64,000 nt of DNA, taken from positions 65,369 to 129,368 of the forward strand of contig JAVJSD010000108.1 of assembly GCA_040219575.1 (NCBI GenBank), in the 5' to 3' direction. The position numbers and the translations under genes are program-made. The notes beneath the pieces are model-generated. The model did no database searches, was not told where the DNA came from, and saw only the letters and a list, made by a program, of their open reading frames with translations. The first letter of the stretch is position 1. Each line of letters opens with the position of its first letter. The DNA comes from JAVJSD01 sp040219575. GTDB taxonomy: Bacteria; Planctomycetota; Planctomycetia; Pirellulales; Pirellulaceae. Shown piece by piece: positions 25,984-33,982 of this stretch.

Positions 25984-26673
25984 ATGGCAAAGGGAATACT
26001 CGGCCGCAAGGTCGGGATGACGCAGATTTTTGACGACGGCGGGAACGTCATCCCGGTGACGGTGATCGAGGCGGGTCCCTGCCATGTGCTTCAGCTTCGC
26101 ACGAAGGATCGCGACGGCTATGAAGCGGTGCAGATCGGCTTTCTTGACAAGCCCCGCCGCCTGGCCCGTCGCAGCGAACGTGGTCATGTCGCCCGACTCA
26201 GCAGCAAACGAGCCCGAACGCGTGTGGCGTCGGGCGTCGAAATCCCCGAGAAGCCCGACTGCGAGCCGAAGCGGTTCGTTCGCGAGTTGCGTGGCCCGGT
26301 GGAGGGCTATGCGGTCGGCGACGAGATCCGCGTCGACGCGCTGGCCGAGGTGAAAGCCGTCGATGTGGTCGGGACCAGCAAGGGCCGCGGTTACTCCGGC
26401 GTCATGAAGCGGCATAACTTCTCCGGCCAGCGGGCGACGCACGGTGTGAAGAAGGTCCATCGCCATCCGGGCAGCACCGGCATGAGCGCCGCGCCGAGTC
26501 GCGTGATGAAGGGTCGGCGGATGGCGGGTCAGTACGGCGCCACCCGCGTTACGTCGCGGAATCTGAAGGTGGTCCGCGTGGATGCGGAGAACAATCTGCT
26601 GCTCGTGCGTGGCGCCGTTCCCGGCCCCAACGGCGGCTATGTGATTGTTTGCGAAACGAACAAGGTTGGTTGA
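25984..26673 (+). CDS. rplC: 50S ribosomal protein L3
   Basis: 229 aa. L3 is an early assembly protein near the peptidyl transferase centre. The N-terminus MAKGILGRKVGMTQIFDDGG and the internal GTSKGRGYSGVMKRHNFSGQ then MAGQYGATRVT segments are the family signature; the loop containing GQ contacts 23S rRNA. It is slightly longer than E. coli L3 (209 aa), the difference being a more basic, loop-like section near residues 65-80. The 125-bp gap after rpsJ shows no promoter. It is followed 63 bp later by rplD. Confidence 0.98.
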   Translation: MAKGILGRKVGMTQIFDDGGNVIPVTVIEAGPCHVLQLRTKDRDGYEAVQIGFLDKPRRLARRSERGHVARLSSKRARTRVASGVEIPEKPDCEPKRFVRELRGPVEGYAVGDEIRVDALAEVKAVDVVGTSKGRGYSGVMKRHNFSGQRATHGVKKVHRHPGSTGMSAAPSRVMKGRRMAGQYGATRVTSRNLKVVRVDAENNLLLVRGAVPGPNGGYVIVCETNKVG

Positions 26674-26736
26674 TTCAACATGCGTCCGTCGCAGGCGCCG
26701 GTCGCCCGCGTCGGTTTTTGTGGAAAGCAGCGAGAC

Positions 26737-27441
26737 ATGCCCAGTCTGCCAGTTTTTGATCGGAAAGGCGAAGAGGTCGGAACGTACGACATCGAGTCGA
26801 CCGACCTGGCGCCGCAGATCAACAAGCAGCTCCTGCACGATGTGGTCGTGATGTACCAGGCGAATCAGCGTCTCGGCACGTTTCGCACCCGCAGTCGCAG
26901 CGAGATCAGCGCCTCGACGCGTAAATTATATCGGCAGAAGGGCACCGGAAACGCTCGTGCCGGTTCACGCCGCAGCGGCGTGCGACGCGGCGGCGGCCAC
27001 ATCAAGGCGAAGCGTCCCCGGGACTTTTCCTACCGCCTGCCCCGCAAGGCCGTGCAGTTGGCCACGCGGATGGCGATCGCCGCCAAGGTGGAAGGTTCGC
27101 AGTTGGTTGTGATCGACGAATTGTCGTTCAGCCAACCGAAGACACGCGACATGAACGCGATCCTGCTGGCGCTCGGCCTGAGCGGCAAGAGCACGCTGGT
27201 GACCGTCGAGTCGCACGATGTAAACGTTTACAAGAGCGCCAGGAACATCGACCGGGTGAGTGTGTCGCCGGTGAGCGACCTGAACGCCCTGGCGGTGCTC
27301 AGACCGCAGCGGATGCTGGTGACCCGGGCCGCCCTGGATGCGATCAAGGCCAAGGCCGCCGGCGAAAGTTCTGCCGACGCAACGTCTGCTGGCGATGACT
27401 CTGCTGGCGATGACTCTGCTGGCGATGCCGAGCAGGACTGA
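26737..27441 (+). CDS. rplD: 50S ribosomal protein L4 with acidic repeat tail
   Basis: 234 aa from ATG 26737 (MPSLPVFDRKGEEVGTYD); the frame is open to 26680. L4 lines the exit tunnel and in E. coli autoregulates the S10 operon. The signature segment QKGTGNARAGSRRSGVRRGG is present. The C-terminus carries an extension: Ala/Ser/Asp repeats encoded by three copies of the 15-bp unit TCTGCTGGCGATGAC (27385-27429), giving a SAGDDSAGDD-type tail absent from most L4 proteins. This tail looks like a recent tandem expansion. The neighbours are rplC and rplW. Confidence 0.96.
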   Translation: MPSLPVFDRKGEEVGTYDIESTDLAPQINKQLLHDVVVMYQANQRLGTFRTRSRSEISASTRKLYRQKGTGNARAGSRRSGVRRGGGHIKAKRPRDFSYRLPRKAVQLATRMAIAAKVEGSQLVVIDELSFSQPKTRDMNAILLALGLSGKSTLVTVESHDVNVYKSARNIDRVSVSPVSDLNALAVLRPQRMLVTRAALDAIKAKAAGESSADATSAGDDSAGDDSAGDAEQD

Positions 27442-27509
27442 CGATGGACGCCCGCCATGTCGCGGGGCTTGGCTTTAGCAACTAAATACAAGATACGGAC
27501 CGTGGATCG

Positions 27510-27842
27510 ATGGGAACTCCAGCTCCAGCAAAGCTTCAAACCGGCGCGCCCAAGAGCATTGTTCTCGAGCCGCATCAGGTGATTCTGCGGCCGCTGGTGA
27601 CCGAGAAGGGGATGCATCGGTCGACGCGAAACAATCAGTATTCGTTCGAAGTGAACCCGCTGGCGAACAAGCATGACGTGCGCCGCGCGGTGGAGGAGTT
27701 GTTCGACGTCAAGGTGCTCAAGGTCAACACGCAGACCCGCAAGGGAAAGCCCCGCAGGTATCGCTTCCGCATGGGGCGGACGAAGAACTGGAAGAAGGCG
27801 GTCATCACGCTCCACGCAGAGCACCGCATCGACTTCTTCTAA
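27510..27842 (+). CDS. rplW: 50S ribosomal protein L23
   Basis: 110 aa, a little longer than typical (about 100 aa) because of an N-terminal extension of roughly 20 residues before EPHQVILRPLVTEKGM. The core SFEVNPLANKHDVRRAVEEL then FDVKVLKVNTQTRKGKPRR is typical. L23 sits at the exit of the peptide tunnel and docks trigger factor and SRP. It is between rplD and rplB in the conserved order, with about 70-bp and 60-bp spacers. The ATG at 27510 is the only good start for the extension; a shorter start is possible. Confidence 0.96.
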   Translation: MGTPAPAKLQTGAPKSIVLEPHQVILRPLVTEKGMHRSTRNNQYSFEVNPLANKHDVRRAVEELFDVKVLKVNTQTRKGKPRRYRFRMGRTKNWKKAVITLHAEHRIDFF

Positions 27843-27900
27843 ACCGCGTCTTGGAGAGCCGCCGGCCGACTCGGTACGAGCATCCGGAAGGAATTGAACT

Positions 27901-28758
27901 ATGGGAATTCGCAAATACAAGCCGACATCGCCTGGCCGTCGCGGCGCCAGCGTGAGCGACTTCGCGGAGTTGACCGACGGCGTCAAGCCGGAGAAGCGGT
28001 TGCTGCGCCCGTTGACCAAGAAGGGCGGCCGAAACAACCAAGGCAAGATCACCGTCCGGCATCGCGGCGGCGGCCACAAGCGTCGGTACCGGGTGATCGA
28101 CTTCCGCCGAGACAAGGACGGCGTGCCGGCCAAGGTGGCTTCGATTCAATACGATCCCAACCGCAGCGCCCGCATCGCCCTGCTGCACTATGTCGACGGA
28201 GAGAAACGCTACATCCTGGCGCCCGACGGCCTGCAGGTGGGCGCGATGCTGGAGAGCGGCCCGGAGGCGCCCCCCTCGGTCGGCAATTGCCTGCCCCTGA
28301 AGAACATTCCGCTGGGCACCGCGATTCACAGCGTGGAGTTGCGGCCCGGCAGCGGCGCCGCGATGTGCCGCAGTGCGGGCGTCTCGGCGACGTTGATGGC
28401 TCGCGAGGCCGACTGGGCTCAAGTCACGTTGCCCAGCGGCGAAATCCGCCGCGTCCCCTCGGCCGGTCGGGCGACGATCGGCAAGGTGGGCAACGCCGAT
28501 CACATGAACTTGACGCTGGGTAAGGCCGGCCGCAAGCGGTGGCTGGGACGTCGCCCGCACGTCCGCGGCACGGCGATGAATCCCATCGACCATCCGCACG
28601 GCGGCGGCGAAGGCCGCACCAAGGGCGGTCGTCATCCGGTCAGTCCGACAGGCAAGCCGGCCAAGGGCGGCGCGACGCGTCGTCGCCGCAAGCCGTCGAA
28701 CCGCGCGATTGTGCGTCGCCGCCGTTCGCGCCGATACGGTCAGTTGAAATTGAAGTAG
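27901..28758 (+). CDS. rplB: 50S ribosomal protein L2
   Basis: 285 aa, normal length (about 275). L2 is needed for subunit joining and peptidyl transfer. The C-terminal signature with the functionally important histidine, NPIDHPHGGGEGRTKGG, is intact, as are the opening MGIRKYKPTSPGRRGASV and the region GRNNQGKITVRHRGGGHKRR. The spacing to rplW is 58 bp and to rpsS 56 bp. Confidence 0.98.
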   Translation: MGIRKYKPTSPGRRGASVSDFAELTDGVKPEKRLLRPLTKKGGRNNQGKITVRHRGGGHKRRYRVIDFRRDKDGVPAKVASIQYDPNRSARIALLHYVDGEKRYILAPDGLQVGAMLESGPEAPPSVGNCLPLKNIPLGTAIHSVELRPGSGAAMCRSAGVSATLMAREADWAQVTLPSGEIRRVPSAGRATIGKVGNADHMNLTLGKAGRKRWLGRRPHVRGTAMNPIDHPHGGGEGRTKGGRHPVSPTGKPAKGGATRRRRKPSNRAIVRRRRSRRYGQLKLK

Positions 28759-28814
28759 TCCAAGGGTTGTCACGAGTTTTCACGCCGACGTGAATCGTTG
28801 AGGAAGCAAGCGTT

Positions 28815-29078
28815 ATGGGTAGGTCGATCAAGAAAGGCCCTTACGTCGATCCCAAGCTGTACATGAAGGTGCAGAATGCGGGATCCGTGGCGGAGCCGAT
28901 CAAAACCTGGGCCCGCCGGTGCACGATTGTGCCCGAGTTCGTGGGCTCGACGTTCATGGTCCACAACGGCAAGCAGCACGTGAAGGTGTTTGTGACCGAA
29001 GACATGGTGGGACACAAGTTGGGCGAGTTCGCCCCCACGCGTACGTTCCGCGGTCACGGCGGCAAAGGCAAGCGTTAG
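28815..29078 (+). CDS. rpsS: 30S ribosomal protein S19
   Basis: 87 aa. S19 forms a complex with S13 in the 30S head, close to the A-site tRNA. MGRSIKKGPYVDPKLYMKVQ and the motif GHKLGEFAPTRTFRGHGGKG at the C-terminus are characteristic. Length is normal for the family. It precedes rplV by 49 bp in the S10 operon. Confidence 0.97.
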   Translation: MGRSIKKGPYVDPKLYMKVQNAGSVAEPIKTWARRCTIVPEFVGSTFMVHNGKQHVKVFVTEDMVGHKLGEFAPTRTFRGHGGKGKR

Positions 29079-29127
29079 GCCGATCTGAGACGGAGTCGCC
29101 GGGCGTCAGCCGGCGGAGGATGAATTC

Positions 29128-29475
29128 ATGAGCTTTTTGGCCACACACCGACACGCCCGCATCAGCGCCCAGAAGGTGCGGCCGCTGGCCGACTTGGTCC
29201 GCGGCAAGCAAGCCGACGAGGCGCTCAACATTCTGCGCTATCAGCCGCACCGCGGCGCGCGGATGTTGGAGAAGGTGATTCGCAGCGCCCTGGGCAACGC
29301 CCAGGACCCGGATCAGAACCCCGGTCAAACGGTGAACGTCGAACGGCTGTACGTGGCCGAGGTGCGCGTGGACGGCGGGCCGATGTTCAAGCGAATTCAA
29401 CCCCGAGCCCGCGGCATGGCGTTTTTGATCAAGAAGCGAACGTCGCACATTCATGTGCGGTTGGAGGTCGACTGA
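29128..29475 (+). CDS. rplV: 50S ribosomal protein L22
   Basis: 115 aa. L22 lines the exit tunnel with its long beta-hairpin; the C-terminal half GPMFKRIQPRARGMAFLIKK is the tunnel loop, and RISAQKVRPLADLVRGKQAD is the N-terminal signature. Length is normal. The frame of rpsC begins 55 bp after the rplV stop, although an open frame overlaps further upstream. Confidence 0.97.
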   Translation: MSFLATHRHARISAQKVRPLADLVRGKQADEALNILRYQPHRGARMLEKVIRSALGNAQDPDQNPGQTVNVERLYVAEVRVDGGPMFKRIQPRARGMAFLIKKRTSHIHVRLEVD

Positions 29476-29530
29476 GTCGCCGGGCGATGTTTCGTCCGGC
29501 CCGGTTCAAGTCCACAGCGAGAACAAGACT

Positions 29531-30244
29531 ATGGGTCAAAAAGTCAATCCGATCGGTTTCCGCACCGGCATCGTGCTGGGATGGAAGAGCCGCTGGTACG
29601 CCTCCAAGCAGGAGTTCGCCAACCTGCTGATCGAGGATTTCAAGCTACGGAATTTCATCAAGAACCATCCCAAGAAGTCGCAATACCGCAGCGCGGGAAT
29701 CGACCGCATCGAGATCGAGCGGACGCGCGACGAGGTGAAGATCATCCTGCACGTCGCCCGGCCGGGTTTGATCATCGGCAAGAAGGGACAAGAGATCGAA
29801 CTGCTGCAGGAGGAACTGCAGAACCTGATCGGCCGCGTGGTGAACCTCAAGATCGAGGAGATCAGCCGTCCCGAGATTCAAGCGCAGTTGGTGGCGGAGG
29901 ACATCGCCCAGCAGCTCTCCAAGCGTTCCAGCTTCCGCCGCACGATGAAGCGGGCGATGGAGACCACGATGGACGCCGGCGCCAAGGGCATCAAGATTCA
30001 ACTTGCCGGAAGATTGGGCGGATCCGAAATGGCCCGCCGCGAAAAACAAATATCAGGTTCGATCCCGTTGAGCACGCTGCGGGCCAAGATCGACTACGGG
30101 TTCACTGAGGCGAAAACCGCCCAGGGACACATCGGCGTGCAGGTGTGGGTCAACCAGGGAATGTTCACAGGAGACGACAGCAATGGCGCTGATGCCGAAG
30201 AGGGTCAAGCACCGAAAAAGCCAAAGAGGTCGTATAAAAGGTAA
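29531..30244 (+). CDS. rpsC: 30S ribosomal protein S3
   Basis: 237 aa from ATG 29531 (MGQKVNPIGFRTGIVLGWKS); the longer open frame from 29453 overlaps rplV and lacks homology. S3 forms the mRNA entry channel with S4 and S5. The KH-domain segment VARPGLIIGKKGQEIELLQE and the C-terminal AREKQISGSIPLSTLRAKID then YGFTEAKTAQGHIGVQVWV are typical. The last about 20 residues (an acidic then Lys/Arg-rich end, DDSNGADAEEGQAPKKPKRS) are encoded inside the start of rplP: the two genes overlap by 62 bp in different frames, which is unusually long for this operon. Confidence 0.97.
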   Translation: MGQKVNPIGFRTGIVLGWKSRWYASKQEFANLLIEDFKLRNFIKNHPKKSQYRSAGIDRIEIERTRDEVKIILHVARPGLIIGKKGQEIELLQEELQNLIGRVVNLKIEEISRPEIQAQLVAEDIAQQLSKRSSFRRTMKRAMETTMDAGAKGIKIQLAGRLGGSEMARREKQISGSIPLSTLRAKIDYGFTEAKTAQGHIGVQVWVNQGMFTGDDSNGADAEEGQAPKKPKRSYKR

Positions 30245-30599
30245 CGCCACCCGCGGCAACCGAGTCGTGTTCGGCGACTTCGGCCTGCAGGCCATGCAGG
30301 GCGGGTGGGTGAAAGCCCAGACCATCGAGGCGGGACGCATCGCGGCGCAGCAGTATGTGCGCGGCGAAGGACGTCTGTACGTGCGGATGTTCCCTCACAA
30401 ATCGATCACCTCGACCCCCTTGGAAACCCGCATGGGCAAGGGAAAAGGCGAGCCGGAGCACTGGGTGGCGACGGTTCGGCCCGGCACCGTGATGTACGAA
30501 CTGGGCGGCGTGACGGAGGAGCAGGCGCGTGTCTGCTTCGCCCGCTTGGCCCACAAGATGCCGATTCGCGTGCGGATGGTCCGCCGGCGGACCATGTAG
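30183..30599 (+). CDS. rplP: 50S ribosomal protein L16
   Basis: 138 aa from ATG 30183, with AGGAG well placed upstream; ATG 30192 (MPKRVKHRK) is a second candidate that matches the usual length better. L16 is near the A-site and binds tRNA and antibiotics. RVKHRKSQRGRIKGNATRGN, AGRIAAQQYVRGEGRLYVR and MGKGKGEPEHWVATVRPGT are family signatures. Its first 62 bp overlap the end of rpsC in another frame. Next gene rpmC starts 12 bp after the stop. Confidence 0.97.
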   Translation: MALMPKRVKHRKSQRGRIKGNATRGNRVVFGDFGLQAMQGGWVKAQTIEAGRIAAQQYVRGEGRLYVRMFPHKSITSTPLETRMGKGKGEPEHWVATVRPGTVMYELGGVTEEQARVCFARLAHKMPIRVRMVRRRTM

Positions 30600-30610
30600 C
30601 GAGGGATGTC

Positions 30611-30817
30611 ATGAAAAACGATGAACTGCGGGACATGAGCGACGAGCAGCTGGAGCTGACGTTGAAGGAAACCAAGGAGAATCTGTTTCGGCTGAGAATT
30701 CAGTCGCAGACCGAGCGATTGGACGCGCCCAGCGAACTGCGCCGCCATCGCCGCCTGGTGGCCCGCATCAAAACCATTCAACGGCAGCGCGAAAAGGCGG
30801 CCGCGAGTTCCACGTAG
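30611..30817 (+). CDS. rpmC: 50S ribosomal protein L29
   Basis: 68 aa from ATG 30611, two-helix coiled protein at the tunnel exit near L23. MKNDELRDMSDEQLELTLKE, then NLFRLRIQSQ and RRHRRLVARIKTIQRQRE, match the family. The open frame in the same register reaches further upstream through rplP but the start is clear. The gap to rpsQ is about 98 bp, longer than elsewhere in the cluster, and shows nothing recognisable. Confidence 0.95.
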   Translation: MKNDELRDMSDEQLELTLKETKENLFRLRIQSQTERLDAPSELRRHRRLVARIKTIQRQREKAAASST

Positions 30818-30915
30818 ACAGTCAAGACCGCCGCGTGGAGAGTATCACGCAGGAATTGGAAGTTCGACCGGCGTGATCGCCGGCGAGAGAACAAGTCACT
30901 AGCAGAGTTTTCACC

Positions 30916-31218
30916 ATGCCCAAACGCGTCGCCGTCGGATTCGTCAAAAGCGACAAGATGTCGAAGACCCGGGTCGTCGAGATCGCCCGCCGAATTCGTC
31001 ATCCGCTGTACGGAAAGTACGTGCGGGGGAAGACCACCTGTTATGTGCACGACGAGAACAACGAGTCGGGCCTGGGCGACAAAGTCGAGATCATCGAATC
31101 CCGACCGCTGTCGAAAACCAAGCGTTGGACGCTGGTCCGCGTGGTGGAGAAATCGCAGGCGGTCGACGTGGCGGCGCTGAAAGCGGCGCAGCGGCAGGCG
31201 AGTGAGGCGAAGGAATAG
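30916..31218 (+). CDS. rpsQ: 30S ribosomal protein S17
   Basis: 100 aa, slightly longer than the usual 80-90 due to a C-terminal extension rich in Ala/Gln/Arg. S17 is an early 16S rRNA binding protein. The OB-fold signature GFVKSDKMSKTRVVEIARRI and the later DKVEIIESRPLSKTKRWTLV are present. The C-terminal helix (about residues 78-100) is Ala/Gln rich. The downstream spacer contains an exact 16-bp tandem duplication of GCAACTGCACGAGCAT (31223-31254). Confidence 0.96.
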   Translation: MPKRVAVGFVKSDKMSKTRVVEIARRIRHPLYGKYVRGKTTCYVHDENNESGLGDKVEIIESRPLSKTKRWTLVRVVEKSQAVDVAALKAAQRQASEAKE

Positions 31219-31222
31219 GGGC

Positions 31223-31254
31223 GCAACTGCACGAGCATGCAACTGCACGAGCAT
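31223..31254. repeat. 16-bp tandem duplication between rpsQ and rplN
   Basis: GCAACTGCACGAGCAT occurs twice in direct contact (31223-31238, 31239-31254). It is one of several near-perfect short tandem duplications in this window. Confidence 0.85.
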
Positions 31255-31282
31255 TGCGCACCGCACGACAGCGAGCAAGGTC

Positions 31283-31651
31283 ATGATTCAACAGGAAACA
31301 CGTCTCGACGTCGCCGACAACACCGGCGCCAAGCAGGTGATGTGCATCAAGGTGCTCGGCGGATCGCGGCGTCGGTTCGCGGGTCTGGGCGACGTCATCG
31401 TGTGCAGCGTCAAGAGCGTCATCCCCGGCAGCGACATCAAGAAGAAGCAGATCGTCAAGGCGGTCATCGTTCGCTGCAAGCAGCCCACGCGGCGGGCGGA
31501 CGGAAGTTACATTCGTTTCGACAGCAATGCGGTGGTGATCATCGACAACGATCGCAATCCCCGCGGCACGCGCATCTTCGGCGCGGTGGCTCGCGAGTTG
31601 CGTGAATTGAATTTCATGAAGATCGTCAGCCTGGCCAACGAGGTGGTCTGA
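31283..31651 (+). CDS. rplN: 50S ribosomal protein L14
   Basis: 122 aa from ATG 31283, the normal length. L14 lies at the subunit interface. MIQQETRLDVADNTGAKQVM and RGTRIFGAVARELRELNFMK are typical. The start is preceded by AAGG. Its stop overlaps the rplX start by 1 bp (TGATG), so the two are translationally coupled. Confidence 0.98.
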   Translation: MIQQETRLDVADNTGAKQVMCIKVLGGSRRRFAGLGDVIVCSVKSVIPGSDIKKKQIVKAVIVRCKQPTRRADGSYIRFDSNAVVIIDNDRNPRGTRIFGAVARELRELNFMKIVSLANEVV

Positions 31652-31998
31652 TGCATATCAAGATCGACGACATGGTCGAGATTCTGACCGGCGACGACAA
31701 GTTCGAACGCGGCAAGGTGCTCCGCGTCGACCATCAAGCCGGTAAGGTTCTGGTGGAAGGCGTCAATCGTGTGTACAAGCACGTCCGCCGCAGCCAGCGG
31801 AATCCGCAAGGCGGCCGACTCTCGAAGGAGATGCCCGTCCAGATTTCAAACGTGAAGCTGGTCTGCACCTCGTGCGGGAAGGCGGCGAAGACGGGCAACC
31901 GCTATCTCGCCGACGGCAGCAAGGAGCGGTTCTGCAAGAAGTGCGGCGCCTCGCAAGGGCAGATCGCCCCGGCGAAGGCGGCGTATGCGAAGAAGTGA
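31651..31998 (+). CDS. rplX: 50S ribosomal protein L24 with zinc-ribbon tail
   Basis: 115 aa. L24 starts 50S assembly. The KOW motif segment MHIKIDDMVEILTGDDKFER then GKVLRVDHQAGKVLVEGVNR is present. The C-terminal part has CTSC and CKKC motifs (KLVCTSCGKA and FCKKCGASQG), a zinc-ribbon as in many bacterial L24 proteins. It starts in a 1-bp overlap with rplN and its stop codon (TGA at 31996-31998) is followed immediately by the heptamer array. Confidence 0.97.
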   Translation: MHIKIDDMVEILTGDDKFERGKVLRVDHQAGKVLVEGVNRVYKHVRRSQRNPQGGRLSKEMPVQISNVKLVCTSCGKAAKTGNRYLADGSKERFCKKCGASQGQIAPAKAAYAKK

Positions 31999-32001
31999 GT
32001 A

Positions 32002-32050
32002 GGTGAGTGGTGAGTGGTGAGTGGTGAGTGGTGAGTGGTGAGTGGTGAGT
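32002..32050 (+). repeat. Seven perfect tandem GGTGAGT heptamers between rplX and rplE
   Basis: GGTGAGT is repeated seven times without error (32002-32050), starting 4 bp after the rplX stop; a related AGTGAGT overlaps the stop itself. The repeat is in the transcribed spacer of a ribosomal operon, 42 bp before the rplE start. The same heptamer family occurs on both sides of pepA at 51836-51917 and 53411-53484. Confidence 0.95.
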
Positions 32051-32091
32051 CGGTGACTCGCCTGCCGTCGGTCCAACGCTGGTGAAAAGTC

Positions 32092-32658
32092 ATGATTCCG
32101 CGATTGCAAGAGAAGTATCAGAGCGAAGTGCTGCCCGAACTGGCCAAACAGTTGGGACGCGCCAATCGTCTGTCGCTGCCCCGCCTGACGAAGATCAGCG
32201 TCAACATGGGGGTCGGCACGGCGATCAACGAAAAGAAACACATGGAAGACGCGGTGGAGGCGTTGACGCAGATCACCGGCCAGAAGCCGATCATCACCCG
32301 CGCCCGCAAGGCCATCGCCGGTTTTCGCCTGCGTGAGGGAATGGCGATCGGCTGCAAGGTGACCTTGCGGCGGGCCCGGATGTGGGAGTTTTTCGATCGG
32401 CTGGTGTCGATCGCACTGCCCCGCGTGCGCGACTTCCGCGGCATCAGCACCAAGGCCTTCGACGGTCACGGCAATTACAGCTTGGGCCTGTCGGAGCAGT
32501 TGGTGTTCCCCGAGTTGAATCCCGACAAATTCACGCGCGTGCAAGGAATGAACATCTCCTTCGTCACGACGACCGACAGCGACGACGAGGCGCGGGAGAT
32601 GTTGAAGCTGCTGGGACTCCCGTTTCAGCGGGACGAGGTGACCGCGGGCGCCGCTTAA
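32092..32658 (+). CDS. rplE: 50S ribosomal protein L5
   Basis: 188 aa, normal length. L5 binds 5S rRNA in the central protuberance and contacts the P-site tRNA. MIPRLQEKYQSEVLPELAKQ, NMGVGTAINEKKHMEDAVEA, RKAIAGFRLREGMAIGCKVT and RDFRGISTKAFDGHGNYSLG are typical. It follows the heptamer array with its own AAAAGTC-type start region and precedes rpsN by about 100 bp. Confidence 0.98.
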   Translation: MIPRLQEKYQSEVLPELAKQLGRANRLSLPRLTKISVNMGVGTAINEKKHMEDAVEALTQITGQKPIITRARKAIAGFRLREGMAIGCKVTLRRARMWEFFDRLVSIALPRVRDFRGISTKAFDGHGNYSLGLSEQLVFPELNPDKFTRVQGMNISFVTTTDSDDEAREMLKLLGLPFQRDEVTAGAA

Positions 32659-32757
32659 GCCGGCCCCGTCTTGGTTGCACGAGAGAAACGTTTATTGGAC
32701 AAGCAACGTCGTGAGCCGTCGGCGCGCCGGCCGCTCACAGAAGATCAGGACTGACAC

Positions 32758-32943
32758 GTGGCGAGCAAATCGAAAATCGCGAAGGCCGGCCGAGAGCCCA
32801 AGTTTAGTTCGCGCCGCGAACGGCGCTGCAAGCTGTGTGGTCGTCCCCGCGCCGTGTATCGCAAGTTCGGCCTGTGCCGTATCTGCTTCCGTAAGCTGGC
32901 CGACCAGGGAGTCATCCCGGGTGTGCGGAAGGCAAGCTGGTGA
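32758..32943 (+). CDS. rpsN: 30S ribosomal protein S14, zinc type
   Basis: 61 aa from GTG 32758. The short zinc-binding form: Cys24, Cys27, Cys40, Cys43 in CKLCGRPRAVYRKFGLCRIC coordinate zinc. This is the type found in most bacteria outside the gamma-proteobacterial long form, and the sequence FRKLADQGVIPGVRKASW is the conserved end. S14 joins the 30S head late in assembly. Confidence 0.97.
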   Translation: MASKSKIAKAGREPKFSSRRERRCKLCGRPRAVYRKFGLCRICFRKLADQGVIPGVRKASW

Positions 32944-32987
32944 GCGCCCTGTCGCGAGTTCGTTAAATCAGAGGAATCCGTAACGCT

Positions 32988-33383
32988 ATGATGACCGACC
33001 CGATCGCCGACATGCTGACCCGTATCCGCAACGCGGTGCGCGTCGAACGGCCCTCCGTCGATATGCCGCTTTCCAAGGTGAAGCGAGGCGTGGCCGACGT
33101 GCTGAAACGGGAAGGCTATATCTGGGAATGGGAGGAGCTGGAAGCAGCGCCCGTGCACCAGCTGCGGATCGAATTGAAGTACGGCCCCAACGGCGAGCGC
33201 GTGATTCAACACATCAAGCGCGTCAGCAAGCCGGGACGCCGCGTGTACAGCAAGGCCCGCGACCTGCGGCCGCTGCTCAACGGTTTGGGCATCCGCATCA
33301 TCAGCACCAGTCGGGGCGTTGTCAGCGACCGTGAGGCGCGGCAGCGGAACCTCGGCGGCGAAGTGCTTTGCGAAATCTGGTAA
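32988..33383 (+). CDS. rpsH: 30S ribosomal protein S8
   Basis: 131 aa (ATG at 32988; a second ATG follows directly). S8 binds the central domain of 16S rRNA and in E. coli autoregulates the spc operon. TDPIADMLTRIRNAV and the C-terminal GIRIISTSRGVVSDREARQR then NLGGEVLCEIW are the signatures. Spacing to rplF is 12 bp. Confidence 0.98.
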   Translation: MMTDPIADMLTRIRNAVRVERPSVDMPLSKVKRGVADVLKREGYIWEWEELEAAPVHQLRIELKYGPNGERVIQHIKRVSKPGRRVYSKARDLRPLLNGLGIRIISTSRGVVSDREARQRNLGGEVLCEIW

Positions 33384-33395
33384 GGATCGTCGATC

Positions 33396-33941
33396 ATGTC
33401 TCGTATTGGTAAGCAACCTGTTCCGATTCTCGACGGCGTCAAGGTCTCGCTGGAAGGCCGGACCCTGAAGGCCGAGGGTCCGCAGGGAAAGAAGATGGAG
33501 ATCGAGCATCGGCCGGAAGTTTCGGTCGAGATCGACGAGGCCGGCAAGCAGATCGTCGTCACGCGCAACAACGACGAGCGCGCGGCCCGGGCTTTCCACG
33601 GCCTGACGCGCTCCCTGATCAACAATATGATCATCGGCGTCAAAGACGGCTATGAAAAGCGGTTGGAGGTGGTGGGCGTCGGTTACGTCGCCTCCATTCA
33701 AGGCAACGTGCTGTCGCTGCGGGTCGGCTTCGCCAACGAGATCAAGAAGACGATTCCCAGCGACCTGGAAGTGAGCTGCCCCTCGCAGACGAATATCGTC
33801 ATCCGCGGCTGCGACAAGCAGAAGGTGGGGCACTTCGCCGCCGAAGTCCGCGCGGCGCGAAAGCCGGAGCCCTACAAGGGCAAGGGAATTCGCTACCAGG
33901 GTGAGCATGTAAAAATCAAACCCGGGAAGGCGGCGTCCTAA
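33396..33941 (+). CDS. rplF: 50S ribosomal protein L6
   Basis: 181 aa, normal length. L6 is near the factor-binding site and the sarcin-ricin loop. MSRIGKQPVPILDGVKVSLE, VVGVGYVASIQGNVLSLRVG and the end PEPYKGKGIRYQGEHVKIKP are typical. It is between rpsH and rplR in the standard order. Confidence 0.98.
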   Translation: MSRIGKQPVPILDGVKVSLEGRTLKAEGPQGKKMEIEHRPEVSVEIDEAGKQIVVTRNNDERAARAFHGLTRSLINNMIIGVKDGYEKRLEVVGVGYVASIQGNVLSLRVGFANEIKKTIPSDLEVSCPSQTNIVIRGCDKQKVGHFAAEVRAARKPEPYKGKGIRYQGEHVKIKPGKAAS

Positions 33942-33982
33942 GCGGCGCTCCGTTATCGAATCAGCCAGGGAAGTTTTCCGAC

